Source of the DNA: Pseudomonas sp. Au-Pse12
GTDB lineage: Bacteria > Pseudomonadota > Gammaproteobacteria > Pseudomonadales > Pseudomonadaceae
NCBI RefSeq assembly: GCF_021341665.1
Contig: NZ_JAJTTH010000001.1
Coordinates: 992,001 to 1,056,000 of the forward strand
Length of the DNA: 64,000 nucleotides
Direction: 5' to 3'
The position numbers were made by a program, and so were the translations under genes. The notes beneath the pieces are model-generated. The model searched no databases. It saw only the letters and a list, made by a program, of their open reading frames with translations, and was not told the DNA's origin. Positions 16,584 through 25,299 of the stretch are shown piece by piece; position 1 is the first letter of the stretch; the number at the start of each line of letters is the position of its first letter.

Positions 16584-16648
16584 TGCGCCCGTTCTTGCAG
16601 CGGACCTCCCCGGACCGGCAATCAAGCAAGTAACGTCGCAACAACTAC

Positions 16649-16723
16649 AGGGGCGTCGCCAAGCGGTAAGGCAGCAGGTTTTGATCCTGCCATGCGTTGG
16701 TTCGAATCCAGCCGCCCCTGCCA
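16649..16723 (+). tRNA. tRNA-Gln (anticodon TTG)
   Basis: Acceptor stem AGGGGCG pairs exactly with CGCCCCT. The anticodon stem GCAGG/CCTGC encloses the loop TTTTGAT with anticodon TTG at 16681-16683. The T-arm contains GGTTCGAATCC, and discriminator G plus an encoded CCA end at 16723. No integrase or attachment duplication is visible next to it. Confidence 0.95.
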
Positions 16724-16736
16724 TTTTTCCTCATTT

Positions 16737-17645
16737 TCATCCCCGCAGATTCCGCTCCAGCATCTCCAGCAGTGCACTGACCTTGGGCAACCCTTGCCGG
16801 CTTTTCAGCCACAGCAAATGGATCGCCTGCCCTTCGCTCGCCCATTGCGGCAGGACTTCCACCAGGGTGCCTTGCGCCAGCTGGCGCTTGACCAGCCACG
16901 AAGGCAGTTGCGCGATGCCGTAGCCTTCCAGCACCGCCTTCAACAGCCCCTCTCCGTCGCCCACCACGCAACTGGCGGACATCACCCGGCGCTCGCTTTC
17001 ACCCGGGCGGCCCGTCGCGAAGTTCCAGGGGCTGACCCGCCCGTCCACCCAGCCATAGGCCAGGCACTGATGCCTTTCCAGGTCCTGGTCGGTCAGCGGC
17101 GTGCCATGGCTGCGCAGGTAGTCGGGCGAGGCGCAGAACAGGTGCCATTCGCGGCCCAGGCAGCGATGCCCCAGTGCCGCCGGCCACAGGCCCGAACCAC
17201 CAAGGCGCACGGCAATGTCCGCGCCGGCTTCGAGCGGGTCGACAGCGGAATCGGCAAAGGTGATGTGCGGCTGCAAACCGGGATGCTCCCGGGCAAAGCG
17301 CAGGATCGCGGCCAGCACCTGGGAACGGCCAAAGGTCCCCGGCAGGTCGATGCGTACCCGGCCGCGCAGCTCGGTGTTTTCCGCGTTCAGCGCCAACTCG
17401 GCCTCTTCCAGGTCGGCCAGCACACCGCTGCAGGTGCGGTAGAAGGCGGTGCCCGCGTCGGTCAGCGCCAGGCTGCGGGTGGTGCGCTGGAACAGGCGCG
17501 CCTGCAACCGCCCCTCCAGCCGGGCAATGGCCTTGCTGACGGCCGAAGCCGTGAGGTTGAGCCGTTCGGCGGCGGCCTTGAAGCTGCCGCAGTCGGCCAC
17601 ACAGACAAATACATCGATCCCCTTCAAGCGTTCGGAAGAAAACAT
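16737..17645 (-). CDS. LysR-type transcriptional regulator
   Basis: 302 residues. The N-terminal winged helix (GIDVFVCVADCGSFKAAAERLNLTASAVSKAIARLEGRLQARLFQRTTRSLALTDAG in pieces over residues 9-65) is textbook LysR. A periplasmic-binding-like effector domain follows (about 90-295). It belongs to the large CrgA-like subgroup (RGRVRIDLPGTFGR, IAVRLGG, WNF). It diverges from an MFS transporter gene 124 bases away with palindromes between them, so it probably regulates that transporter. The effector is unknown. It ends 13 bases from the tRNA-Gln gene, converging on it. Confidence 0.9.
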   Translation of the reverse strand: MFSSERLKGIDVFVCVADCGSFKAAAERLNLTASAVSKAIARLEGRLQARLFQRTTRSLALTDAGTAFYRTCSGVLADLEEAELALNAENTELRGRVRIDLPGTFGRSQVLAAILRFAREHPGLQPHITFADSAVDPLEAGADIAVRLGGSGLWPAALGHRCLGREWHLFCASPDYLRSHGTPLTDQDLERHQCLAYGWVDGRVSPWNFATGRPGESERRVMSASCVVGDGEGLLKAVLEGYGIAQLPSWLVKRQLAQGTLVEVLPQWASEGQAIHLLWLKSRQGLPKVSALLEMLERNLRG

Positions 17646-17662
17646 CAGCGCCTCGCATTCAT

Positions 17663-17714
17663 GAATCTGATTCCATTCACTGGGTAAAAAACATCATAAA
17701 ACAGAATCAAATTC
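17663..17714. promoter_or_regulatory. Candidate LysR operator pair
   Basis: GAATC-T-GATTC (17663-17673) is a perfect palindrome. A near copy, GAATC-A-AATTC, lies at 17704-17714, 41 bp away centre to centre, or about four helical turns. Both fall in the divergent LysR/MFS intergenic region. Confidence 0.45.
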
Positions 17715-17769
17715 CCCAGTAAGCTGGCAGTCACCCCCTTCACCGCCGTTACACATCGACGAGGCACGG

Positions 17770-18981
17770 ATGCTGCGCACCCTGAGACGCTACCCGAAGG
17801 CGATCAACCTGCTACTCGCCGGCACCCTGGTGCTGACCCTGGCCAGGGCCATCACCCTGCCCTATCTGGTGATCTACCTGAGCGGCGCTTTCAACCTGCA
17901 GGTCGGCGACATCGGCCTGGTGATCGGCAGCAGCCTGATCCTGGGTTCGCTGTTGAGCCTCTATGGCGGCTTCCTGGTGGACCGGACCGCCAGCCACCGC
18001 CTGATCCTCGGCTGCTGCGCGCTGTTCACCCTGGGCTTTGTCGGAGCCTTCACGGCGCGCCAGTTGTGGCTGTTCTACCTGTGCCTGGTGCTGGTCAACC
18101 TCGCCTATGCGGTGCTCGACATCGCGATCAAGGCCGGCTTTGCCCAGCGCCTGCCAGTGGAGCAGCGCAGCGAAGCCTTCTCGATCAAATACACCCTGAC
18201 CAATATCGGCTACGCCGTCGGCCCGTTTCTCGGTGCCGGGCTGGCACGCCTGGACATCAGCCTGCCGTTCCTGGTGTCCGCCGCCCTGGGCGCCGGGTTC
18301 CTGGCGGTCCATCTGTGCTGGGGCGAACGGCAGTGCAACGGTGCCGGTTCGACCCAGCCGCCGCTGGCCTTTCGGACGCTGGGCAGGCAGCTGCTACGGG
18401 ACTACCGCTTGGTGTGCTTCACCCTGGGCGGCCTGCTCAGCGCGGTGGTCTTTGGCCAGTTCTCGGCCTATCTCTCGCAGTACCTGGTGGTCACCCTGTC
18501 GGCCGAGGCCACTTACCGCATCATCAGTACCCTGGTGGCGACCAATGCGCTGCTGGTGATCGGCCTGCAGTACGCGATTGGCCGGCGGATTTCCCAGCGT
18601 CACCTGAGCCGCTGGCTGGCACTGGGGCTGGGCCTTTTCCTGCTGGGTGTCGCCGGGTTCGGCCTGGCCACCAGCCTGCCGCTGTGGGTGCTGTCGATGG
18701 TGGTATTCACCCTGGGGGAAATCATCGTGTTTCCCGCCGAATACATGTTCATCGACCTGATTGCCCCCGAGCACCTACGAGGCCTGTATTACGGCGCGCA
18801 AAACCTTTCCAACCTCGGCGGGGCCCTGGGCCCGATACTCTGCGGCTTGCTCCTGGCGAGCCAGCCGGCGCACTGGATGTTCTACATGCTGGCGGCGTTC
18901 ATTGTCGCCGGCGGGCTGTTCTACTGGCTGGGCGCGGCCAATCTGGAGCCTGCGAAGAACACGGCCAGGAGCGGCGCGTGA
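17770..18981 (+). CDS. Major facilitator superfamily transporter
   Basis: 403 residues with about 12 hydrophobic segments. The MFS loop between helices 2 and 3 appears as GGFLVDRTASHRLIL (usual G-x-x-x-D-R-x-G-R). The overall pattern, including AGFAQRLPVEQRSEAFSIKYTLTNIGYAVGPFLG, resembles the MdtH-like drug-efflux group. GAGG precedes ATG 17770. The divergent LysR regulator suggests substrate-inducible efflux; the substrate is unknown. Confidence 0.85.
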   Translation: MLRTLRRYPKAINLLLAGTLVLTLARAITLPYLVIYLSGAFNLQVGDIGLVIGSSLILGSLLSLYGGFLVDRTASHRLILGCCALFTLGFVGAFTARQLWLFYLCLVLVNLAYAVLDIAIKAGFAQRLPVEQRSEAFSIKYTLTNIGYAVGPFLGAGLARLDISLPFLVSAALGAGFLAVHLCWGERQCNGAGSTQPPLAFRTLGRQLLRDYRLVCFTLGGLLSAVVFGQFSAYLSQYLVVTLSAEATYRIISTLVATNALLVIGLQYAIGRRISQRHLSRWLALGLGLFLLGVAGFGLATSLPLWVLSMVVFTLGEIIVFPAEYMFIDLIAPEHLRGLYYGAQNLSNLGGALGPILCGLLLASQPAHWMFYMLAAFIVAGGLFYWLGAANLEPAKNTARSGA

Positions 18982-19296
18982 TCATCGCCCAAGGGGCATG
19001 CCCAGGCGTGCGGCAATCCGCGCCAGGGCTGCCCGGCAAGCTGGCGAAACCGCCAGTGGCGGTTCATCGATCATGTACAGCAGATGCTCGAAGGCGATAC
19101 CGGCCTCGTGGTGCGCGAGGTAATCCAGCACGATTTCCCGCCCGTGCTCCAGCCCCGCCTGGGCCAGCACATGATCGTCCGCCACCGGGCCGAGTTGCTG
19201 ATAGGCACAGGCCATTAGCCTGGAAACCTCCTCCAGCGCCTCGATGAAATCGGCGTGCAGTTCAGTCAGCTGATCCAGCATGCGACAACACTCCAT
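18982..19296 (-). CDS. Small acidic protein, immunity-like (99-104 aa)
   Basis: Starts at ATG 19296 or, with a better GGAG, at ATG 19281 (MLDQLTELHADFIEAL). The C-terminal half, GREIVLDYLAHHEAGIAFEHLLYMIDEPPLAVSPACRAALARIAARLGM, has the helical layout of small contact-toxin immunity proteins (MafI-like), in which a gene-internal AFEHL-type helix is followed by a short second domain. That is a resemblance judged by eye. It begins about 12 bases after the stop of the next gene upstream on the same strand, so the two form a pair. It shares its end with the converging MFS gene. Confidence 0.55.
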   Translation of the reverse strand: MECCRMLDQLTELHADFIEALEEVSRLMACAYQQLGPVADDHVLAQAGLEHGREIVLDYLAHHEAGIAFEHLLYMIDEPPLAVSPACRAALARIAARLGMPLGR

Positions 19297-19307
19297 GATT
19301 GATGACC

Positions 19308-19766
19308 TTACCGGGCACGCCGGCCTGAACGCGTACCAGGTGCCGAGCAACGCTGAGCGAGCGTCCCCAGCACCTGGCGCCTGACCTGCTTGGCAATGGC
19401 GGCAAACCCCTGCCCGGTCCCCCGGTTGCGGGTCGAATGGTTCAGGGTGTCGCTGACATCCTGCCAGCACTCCAGCGACTCGACCCGCTGATGGGCTGGG
19501 TCGGTATCGATCTCGAATTCGATGAAGCGCTCATCCTGGGTCAGCAGCAGGCCAAACAGGCTGGGCATCCCGGGGAAGTCGACCTGCAATTGCAGCACCA
19601 CGGTTGCCGCCCAATCAACGCCCTGGGCCTGGGCGTAATCCATCAAGGCCACAGGAACGCCCTCATTGCGCCAGGCCCGCGCCTCACGCTCGAGTCTGTA
19701 GGCGTCGAGGGCATTCTGCTCTTGAACATTGAGCTGACGTTTTTTCAGAAGACGCTGTATATCCAT
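19308..19766 (-). CDS. Unknown protein with immunity-like features (152 aa)
   Basis: Begins MDIQRLLKKRQLNVQEQNALDAYRL. The core LQLQVDFPGMPSLFGLLLTQDERFIEFEIDTD...ESLECWQDVSDTLNHSTRNRGTGQGFAAIA resembles hypothetical proteins often found beside polymorphic toxins, but I cannot name the family. It is the first gene of a two-gene minus-strand unit, divergent from vgrG 337 bases away. No toxin frame precedes it, so if it is an immunity gene it is an orphan. Confidence 0.55.
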   Translation of the reverse strand: MDIQRLLKKRQLNVQEQNALDAYRLEREARAWRNEGVPVALMDYAQAQGVDWAATVVLQLQVDFPGMPSLFGLLLTQDERFIEFEIDTDPAHQRVESLECWQDVSDTLNHSTRNRGTGQGFAAIAKQVRRQVLGTLAQRCSAPGTRSGRRAR

Positions 19767-20102
19767 GCCTGCTCTGTTTCCACCAACCGCCGGTAAGGGG
19801 CGGTGATTATGCCATTGCGCCAGCAGCGTTTGTGGCTCAGCCAGGTGCCCTGCTGGCGCCAGCGTTGCCCCCAGGCCGCGAGCAGCAGGGGCTGGCTTGC
19901 GCTGTTGCCGCTTTCAACGTAAGAACCTCAGCCCAAACCCGGTGTTTTTCTCGACCATGAACGCAGGAAATTTCTGAATTTCTTGCAACTCGGGACCTAC
20001 GCCTTGTATTTCCGGGTAGCTGCTCCACCCTTCCCCTCCGCGCCTGGCCCAGCGCCGGTTACCGGCAAACAGGCACCCGCTATCCGGACGAGGAACAAGG
20101 AT

Positions 20103-22133
20103 GTGTTCAACAGCGCCAATCAACCCCACTTCAGCCTGGACATCCAAGGCGTCCAGCACGACTTTCAGGTGCTCTCGTTCCAGGGCACCGAAGCCATCAG
20201 CCAGCCGTTTCGCTTCGACCTGGAACTGGTCAGCGAAAGGCCCTGGATCGACATTGAGCCCCTGCTCCACCAACCGGCCTTTCTCGCCTTCGATCCCCAG
20301 GGCCGGGGCATCCACGGGCTGATCCAGCGCATCGCCCAGGGCGACGCCGGCAAGCGCCTGAGCCGCTACAGCCTGTCGCTGATGCCGCAGCTGGATTATC
20401 TGCGCCACCGCAGCAACCAGCGGATCTTCCAGCAGCTCTCGGCGCCGCAGATCATCGCCCTGATCCTCGAAGAGCACGGCATTCTCGGCGATGCCTACCA
20501 GTTCCAGATCCAGCACCCATGCCCGGACCGCGACTACTGCGTGCAGTACGACGAAAGCGACCTGCATTTCATCCAGCGCCTGTGTGAAGAGGAAGGCCTG
20601 CACTACCACTTCCAGCACAGCCGCGAGGCGCACTTGCTGGTGTTCAGCGACAACCAGAGCGTGTTCCGCAGGCTCGGGCGCCCCACCGCTTATGTGCAAG
20701 GCAGCGGGCTGGTGGCGGACGAGCCGGTGATCAAGGCTTTCGAGGTCCGGGTCGAGGCGCGCACCGATCGTGTCACCCGGCGTGACTACAACTTCGAAAA
20801 GCCGCGCCTGCAAATGGAGGCCGCCTACAAGCCCGAAGCCAAGATCCAGGAACCGGAACTGGAGGATTACGACTATCCCGGGCGCTTCACCGACCGTGCC
20901 CGGGGCAAACTCCTCAGCCAGCACGCTCTGGAACGCCATCGCGCCGACTACCTGCAAGCCGAAGGCTGGGGCGATGAACCGCGACTGGTCAGCGGGCATT
21001 TTCTTGAACTGTCCGATCACCCGCGCCAGGAATGGAACGACCTCTGGCTGCTGACCCAGGTCAGCCACAAAGGCAAACAGCCCCAAGTGCTGGAGGAATC
21101 GATCAGCAGCGACAGCGATTCGAGCGACGGCTTCCAACAGGGCTACCGCAACCGCTTTCTCGCCACCCCCTGGGAAGTGTTCTTCCGCCCCGCCCTGAAA
21201 CACCCCAAGCCTCGGACGCTGGGCAGCCAGACCGCGGTGGTCACCGGCCCTGCCGGAGAAGAAATCCACACCGACCAGTACGGCCGGGTCAAGGTGCAGT
21301 TCCATTGGGACCGCGAAGGCCAGGGTGACGACCAGACCAGCTGCTGGCTGCGGGTCGCCTCCCGCTGGGCCGGCGACCGCTACGGTGCCATCGCCATCCC
21401 GCGCATCGGCATGGAAGTGCTGGTGGACTTTCTCGAAGGCGACCCCGACCAGCCATTGATCAGCGGTTGCCTGTACCACAAGGAACACCCGGCACCTTAC
21501 AAACTGCCGGCCAACAAGACCCGCAGCACCTTCAAGACCCTGAGTTCGCCGGGCGGCGCCGGCTTCAACGAAGTGCGCATCGAAGACAAGCAAGGCGCCG
21601 AACAGATCTTCGTCCACGCCCAGCGCGACTGGGATGAACACATCCAGAACGACCAGAAGATTCGCGTTGGCCACGAGCGTCACGACAGGGTTGAAGCCAA
21701 CAGCTACAGCGAATTCAAGGCTGAAGAACACCGCACCATCCACGCCGAACGTAAAACCGAGATCAAGGCCGACGATCACCTGAGCGTGGCGCAAGACCAG
21801 CACATCAAGCTGGGCACCGCGCAGTTGCTGCACGCCGGGCGTGAGATTCATCTGCAAGCGGGACAGAAGCTGGTGATTGAAGCCGCCAGTGAACTGACGG
21901 TGCAGGCCGGGGGCAGTTTTATCCGGCTGGATGCCGGGGGCATCAGCGTGAGTGGGGCGTTGTTCAAGGTGAATGCGGGAGGTGCGGCGGGGGCTGGCTC
22001 TGGCATTGGAGTCTTGCCTGCGGTGCTACCCGGTGTGGCGGATAAGGATAAGGCGGGAAGCTTGATGGACAAGGCTTTAGTGAACCCTGAACAGCCAAGC
22101 AAACCCGAAGAAGATTATCCGTTCTCGTTGTAA
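20103..22133 (+). CDS. vgrG: Type VI secretion VgrG spike protein
   Basis: 676 residues from GTG 20103 (VFNSANQPHFSLDI), preceded by AGGA at 20091-20094. The upstream in-frame ATG at 19983 adds proline-rich sequence unlike VgrG. The gp27-like base covers about residues 1-370 (SFQGTEAISQPFRFDLELVS; CVQYDESDLHFIQRLCEEEGLHYHF), followed by the gp5-like OB fold (DQYGRVKVQFHWDREG...CWLRVASRWAGDRYGAIAIPRIGMEVLVDFLEGDPDQPLISG) and a C-terminal beta-helix with the DUF2345-like end. No C-terminal effector fusion: it ends PEEDYPFSL. It delivers the cargo encoded next, presumably by direct binding. No other T6SS structural genes are in the window. Confidence 0.92.
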   Translation: MFNSANQPHFSLDIQGVQHDFQVLSFQGTEAISQPFRFDLELVSERPWIDIEPLLHQPAFLAFDPQGRGIHGLIQRIAQGDAGKRLSRYSLSLMPQLDYLRHRSNQRIFQQLSAPQIIALILEEHGILGDAYQFQIQHPCPDRDYCVQYDESDLHFIQRLCEEEGLHYHFQHSREAHLLVFSDNQSVFRRLGRPTAYVQGSGLVADEPVIKAFEVRVEARTDRVTRRDYNFEKPRLQMEAAYKPEAKIQEPELEDYDYPGRFTDRARGKLLSQHALERHRADYLQAEGWGDEPRLVSGHFLELSDHPRQEWNDLWLLTQVSHKGKQPQVLEESISSDSDSSDGFQQGYRNRFLATPWEVFFRPALKHPKPRTLGSQTAVVTGPAGEEIHTDQYGRVKVQFHWDREGQGDDQTSCWLRVASRWAGDRYGAIAIPRIGMEVLVDFLEGDPDQPLISGCLYHKEHPAPYKLPANKTRSTFKTLSSPGGAGFNEVRIEDKQGAEQIFVHAQRDWDEHIQNDQKIRVGHERHDRVEANSYSEFKAEEHRTIHAERKTEIKADDHLSVAQDQHIKLGTAQLLHAGREIHLQAGQKLVIEAASELTVQAGGSFIRLDAGGISVSGALFKVNAGGAAGAGSGIGVLPAVLPGVADKDKAGSLMDKALVNPEQPSKPEEDYPFSL

Positions 22134-22178
22134 CGCTCGTTTTTATGGATAGCAGATTGCTGAATAGGGAGCCCGAAT

Positions 22179-24356
22179 ATGTTGATCAGTCCACCTTTTC
22201 TCCCGCTAGCCGAGCCTGATGAAAGCGATGAGGACTTTATCAATCGGGCGATGAACAGTACTGAAGGAGCCTTTCCTCTCGGTCAGGACATGATTTGGCA
22301 CGGTGGTATCCACCTCACCGCACCGAGGGAAGGAAACGCTCACCTGCCAGTACGCGCCATCGCCGATGGAACCGTGGCTTATTTTCGTCAGCCCAAGGCA
22401 GCCAGCATCAATACCACCCATCCTTTGAATTATCGAAACGGCTGGACCGATGATGGTTGCCTGATCCTGAAACACGAAACGGATATAGGTGAAGGTACCA
22501 ACGCCAACATTATTTTTTATTCAATCTACATGCACTTATCCGCTATTACATTTGTCGACATCAAAGTTGATATGCCTGTTTGTCGGAAGGATAAGCTGGG
22601 TACGGCGGGAAGAATTTATGGTGCTCCACATAAAATTCACTTTGAAATCATCTGCTCCCAGGATCAACTTGGTCATTTTCTAGGCAGGAGTACCGGACGC
22701 CTGGCCACCACCAGGAATGGGCGAGCAGATAGTTGTTGGGGTGATGTTCATTTTTATGTCCCCCCGGAAGTACTGTTCTACGCTAAGCGGCCGGCAAATC
22801 CGAGAAGCCTGGTTAATGATTCGGCTATTGTCCATAGGCACATCGATGCTTACTTTGTTTCAATGAAATATGGAGCAGGACAGTGCACATTAACCACGTT
22901 CGATGAAGTCGGCACTCGACTGGGAGAACGGCAGGAAACGCAAGATTATGAATACAACCTCTATACGACAGCCAATACGCTGTACCCCAACTCACCGAGT
23001 GCGGGTTATGAGTTATTGAGATTTGGCCGGATATTGGGTCCAGATCTACTACAGCCCCACGATGCTGCGCACTGGCGACAAGTAGCTTATCCGGCTAGCG
23101 GCGCCCATCCGGCAGGCGTCGGCTGGGTCAACCTGAAAAGTCCTACAGTAACCGTCTATAGCGACGCCGACTTTCCCCATTGGCAGGGTTGGAAGTTGAT
23201 TGACGATGACACCGATGGCGATGGTCGTTGCCAGTCTGCGCAGGTTATGGAATTACTGGGCATTTCCGATATTCCAGTAACGCCACAACAGCGTACGGCC
23301 TATAGTGCGATGATCAAAACACCTGAAAACCAGAAGAAACTTAAACGACTGATTTGCAAATTTCCCAGCGAATGGGAACGAGCCAATTTCTTCAACAGGT
23401 ACAACTGGTTGAGTGGAGGTGATGAGCCTGTTATCTCCGCGCAGGCTCAAGAAAAATTGAGGTTGCACTATGAGGCGCTGGCCTTTTGGGAAGATACGGA
23501 TCTGAAAGATATTAATTCAGAGCACTGGCATTTCCCACCGAAGGAGTTTATTCGGGCTTTCAGAAAGTGCGGGTGGTTCAGTAGCAATGAGTTAATAAGA
23601 GCTTTGGAAAAAGCTCCTGAGCTTGGGAGGCAAAGGGCAGAAGAGTTGAGAGTACCAATGAATAAAATGTTCTCTAAATACATGATCAACACCTCAACTA
23701 TTCGAACATCTCATTTTCTCGCACAGGTAGGTATAGAAACCGGGTGGTGGGAGTACAGGCAGGAAATTGGTGGACCACGGTATTTTCGAACAATGTATGA
23801 GGTCATCACGCCAACTGAAGCCGGTGAAGATTACGATACAGCAATCGTTAGAGAGCGAAACTTGCCAACGGGTCGTCGCCCGATTGAACTGCCCAATCCC
23901 GGCCCTAACCCTAGACCAACAATTACTCGCGAAAACTATATGGCGAGCCGCCCAAATCAGATAGCAGCAAAGGCTGCTGGCATGGACAACGGCGTTGCCA
24001 ACGCATTGGCCGGAGGGATGGTAGGAGATGGCGATCGATTTCACGGTCGAGGTTTTCTACAAATTACTGGGCGACGAAACTATAAAAATTATGAACAGTA
24101 TAGAGCTCGAAATTTTACACTAGATCCTAATCCGAACCTGCTTGCTACAGATGACTATAATGCTTGCGATGCATCTGGATTCTATTGGACCAGGGAGAGA
24201 ATCAATAGACGTGCAGATGAAGGCTCGACCCAAACAACCTCTAGAGTTGTGGGAGCGATAATTAACAGAGGAAATCCAAATGGTATACCCAGCCATAACA
24301 ATGAGAGACGACAGGCGTTCGAAGCCATCTGGAGTGCATTAAATGATGAGGCATAA
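22179..24356 (+). CDS. T6SS cell-wall effector with M23-like and GH19-like domains
   Basis: 725 residues, 45 bases after vgrG. Residues about 35-160 form an M23-peptidase-like domain: HGGIH at 41-45, ADGTVAYFRQP at 62-72, YMHLS at 118-122 and HKIHFEI at 151-157. The usual HxxxD zinc pair appears as H41/H45 and the HxH as H151-x-x-H154, so metal chemistry may be altered. Residues about 505-725 are lysozyme/GH19-chitinase-like: FLAQVGIETGWWEY (general acid Glu near 518) and DRFHGRGFLQITGRRNY near 615-632. Both activities would attack peptidoglycan in the periplasm of a target cell. No signal peptide, as expected for VgrG-borne cargo. Base composition is markedly AT-richer than vgrG, a sign of transfer. 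The middle 200-480 is unrecognised. Confidence 0.8.
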   Translation: MLISPPFLPLAEPDESDEDFINRAMNSTEGAFPLGQDMIWHGGIHLTAPREGNAHLPVRAIADGTVAYFRQPKAASINTTHPLNYRNGWTDDGCLILKHETDIGEGTNANIIFYSIYMHLSAITFVDIKVDMPVCRKDKLGTAGRIYGAPHKIHFEIICSQDQLGHFLGRSTGRLATTRNGRADSCWGDVHFYVPPEVLFYAKRPANPRSLVNDSAIVHRHIDAYFVSMKYGAGQCTLTTFDEVGTRLGERQETQDYEYNLYTTANTLYPNSPSAGYELLRFGRILGPDLLQPHDAAHWRQVAYPASGAHPAGVGWVNLKSPTVTVYSDADFPHWQGWKLIDDDTDGDGRCQSAQVMELLGISDIPVTPQQRTAYSAMIKTPENQKKLKRLICKFPSEWERANFFNRYNWLSGGDEPVISAQAQEKLRLHYEALAFWEDTDLKDINSEHWHFPPKEFIRAFRKCGWFSSNELIRALEKAPELGRQRAEELRVPMNKMFSKYMINTSTIRTSHFLAQVGIETGWWEYRQEIGGPRYFRTMYEVITPTEAGEDYDTAIVRERNLPTGRRPIELPNPGPNPRPTITRENYMASRPNQIAAKAAGMDNGVANALAGGMVGDGDRFHGRGFLQITGRRNYKNYEQYRARNFTLDPNPNLLATDDYNACDASGFYWTRERINRRADEGSTQTTSRVVGAIINRGNPNGIPSHNNERRQAFEAIWSALNDEA

Positions 24357-24903
24357 GTTTTCTCTTAGGTTGCTGGTACTGTTTTGTTCTGCTTTTTGTT
24401 CATTGCCGGCTTTCTCTAACGAGCAGCAATGCTTACCCAACATGCCGAAGACCAAGCTTGAAGTTTTCGGCTGCTTTCAGGAGGGTGGTGTAACCATACT
24501 CAAACTGGCTCCCAGGGACCAACCGACCTATGACACAAACCTGGAAAACTTGCCGACATTTATTGTAATGGGAAAAGCATTTGACGAGGTTCTGCGCGTG
24601 CTCGGCAAAGGAGTGCATCAGCCTTATAACAACCTGATAAAACTCCCTTATCCTAGTGCAATCATTCGTATTGCTGAGGCATCCAAAGCCGCAAGACTAA
24701 AATTAGCTAAAGAAGGGTGGAGGTTATTGGATATGAAAAATTTCACATACGGAAAAGCAGACGGGACGGAAGGAGCAGATGTGACTTGTAGTACTTTCAT
24801 AAGTGATTCAAGTGACGTATTTATAGCCGTTTCACAGTGCAGTTCTTTATATGAAGAAGACATATCGAAACTAAAAAACATTCTAGGGTCAGTAGGTCAT
24901 TAA
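24343..24903 (+). CDS. Probable periplasmic immunity protein for the effector
   Basis: 186 residues beginning with a signal peptide (MMRHKFSLRLLVLFCSAFCSLPAFS, cleavage about residue 25), so exported to the periplasm, where a peptidoglycan-cleaving effector would act. The mature part has four to five cysteines (QQCLP, FGCFQ, VTCSTF, VSQCSS) that could form disulphides. No named family. It overlaps the effector gene by 14 bases and shares its low GC content, the standard arrangement for an effector-immunity pair. Function is inferred from position, export and pairing. Confidence 0.72.
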   Translation: MMRHKFSLRLLVLFCSAFCSLPAFSNEQQCLPNMPKTKLEVFGCFQEGGVTILKLAPRDQPTYDTNLENLPTFIVMGKAFDEVLRVLGKGVHQPYNNLIKLPYPSAIIRIAEASKAARLKLAKEGWRLLDMKNFTYGKADGTEGADVTCSTFISDSSDVFIAVSQCSSLYEEDISKLKNILGSVGH

Positions 24904-25246
24904 CGTAATCCTCTAGCCCGTTCCCTATCAGCGGTGTATGTGATCAAGCCGCAGAAAGCGTGCTACTTCCAGTTGCCTGCGAAAAAAAGCCTAGCGTTAC
25001 TTCCTGCGCGCAGGAGTTCAAGAAAGTTCAGATGCAATTTTAAAAACAGCTAGCTTTTAAAAAATCGCAAAACAACAAACCACGCTCACTCCTCTATTAT
25101 CAGCGTGCAGCGTCCTTGGGAAACTCCACCAGCTTCAATAAGCTGATCTATGCGCTTTATTCAAGCTTATCCAAACAACTTGATGCCCCCCCAAACTACG
25201 CTTCCCAAACCTAATGAAAGATCACCCCGCCCCCTTCCCATCAGCC
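24904..25246. other. AT-rich intergenic region without a gene
   Basis: About 340 bases between the immunity gene and the terminator of the giant exoprotein gene. Runs such as TTTTAAAAACAGC and TTTTAAAAAATCGC are present, but I see no open frame with a ribosome-binding site, no RNA gene and no transposon end. It marks the 3' edge of the AT-rich T6SS island. Confidence 0.5.
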
Positions 25247-25276
25247 AAAAAAAGGGGGCGATCAACGATCGCCCCC
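25247..25276 (-). terminator. Rho-independent terminator of the pdtA-like gene
   Basis: Perfect 10-bp stem (GGGGGCGATC 25254-25263 with GATCGCCCCC 25267-25276), 3-base loop and, on the minus strand, seven U (A 25247-25253). It lies 24 bases after the stop codon at 25300. Confidence 0.9.
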
Positions 25277-25299
25277 CAAGCTTGCTACCACGAGAGAAC

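Noticed and set aside
16649..16723. tRNA-Gln as an integration site of a genomic island
   Set aside because: No integrase, no repeated tRNA 3' end and no mobility gene within the window; the T6SS island starts more than 3 kb away with ordinary genes between.
20103..24903. Prophage tail module
   Set aside because: VgrG resembles phage spike proteins, but no tail sheath, baseplate, holin or terminase genes adjoin; a T6SS vgrG island fits better.
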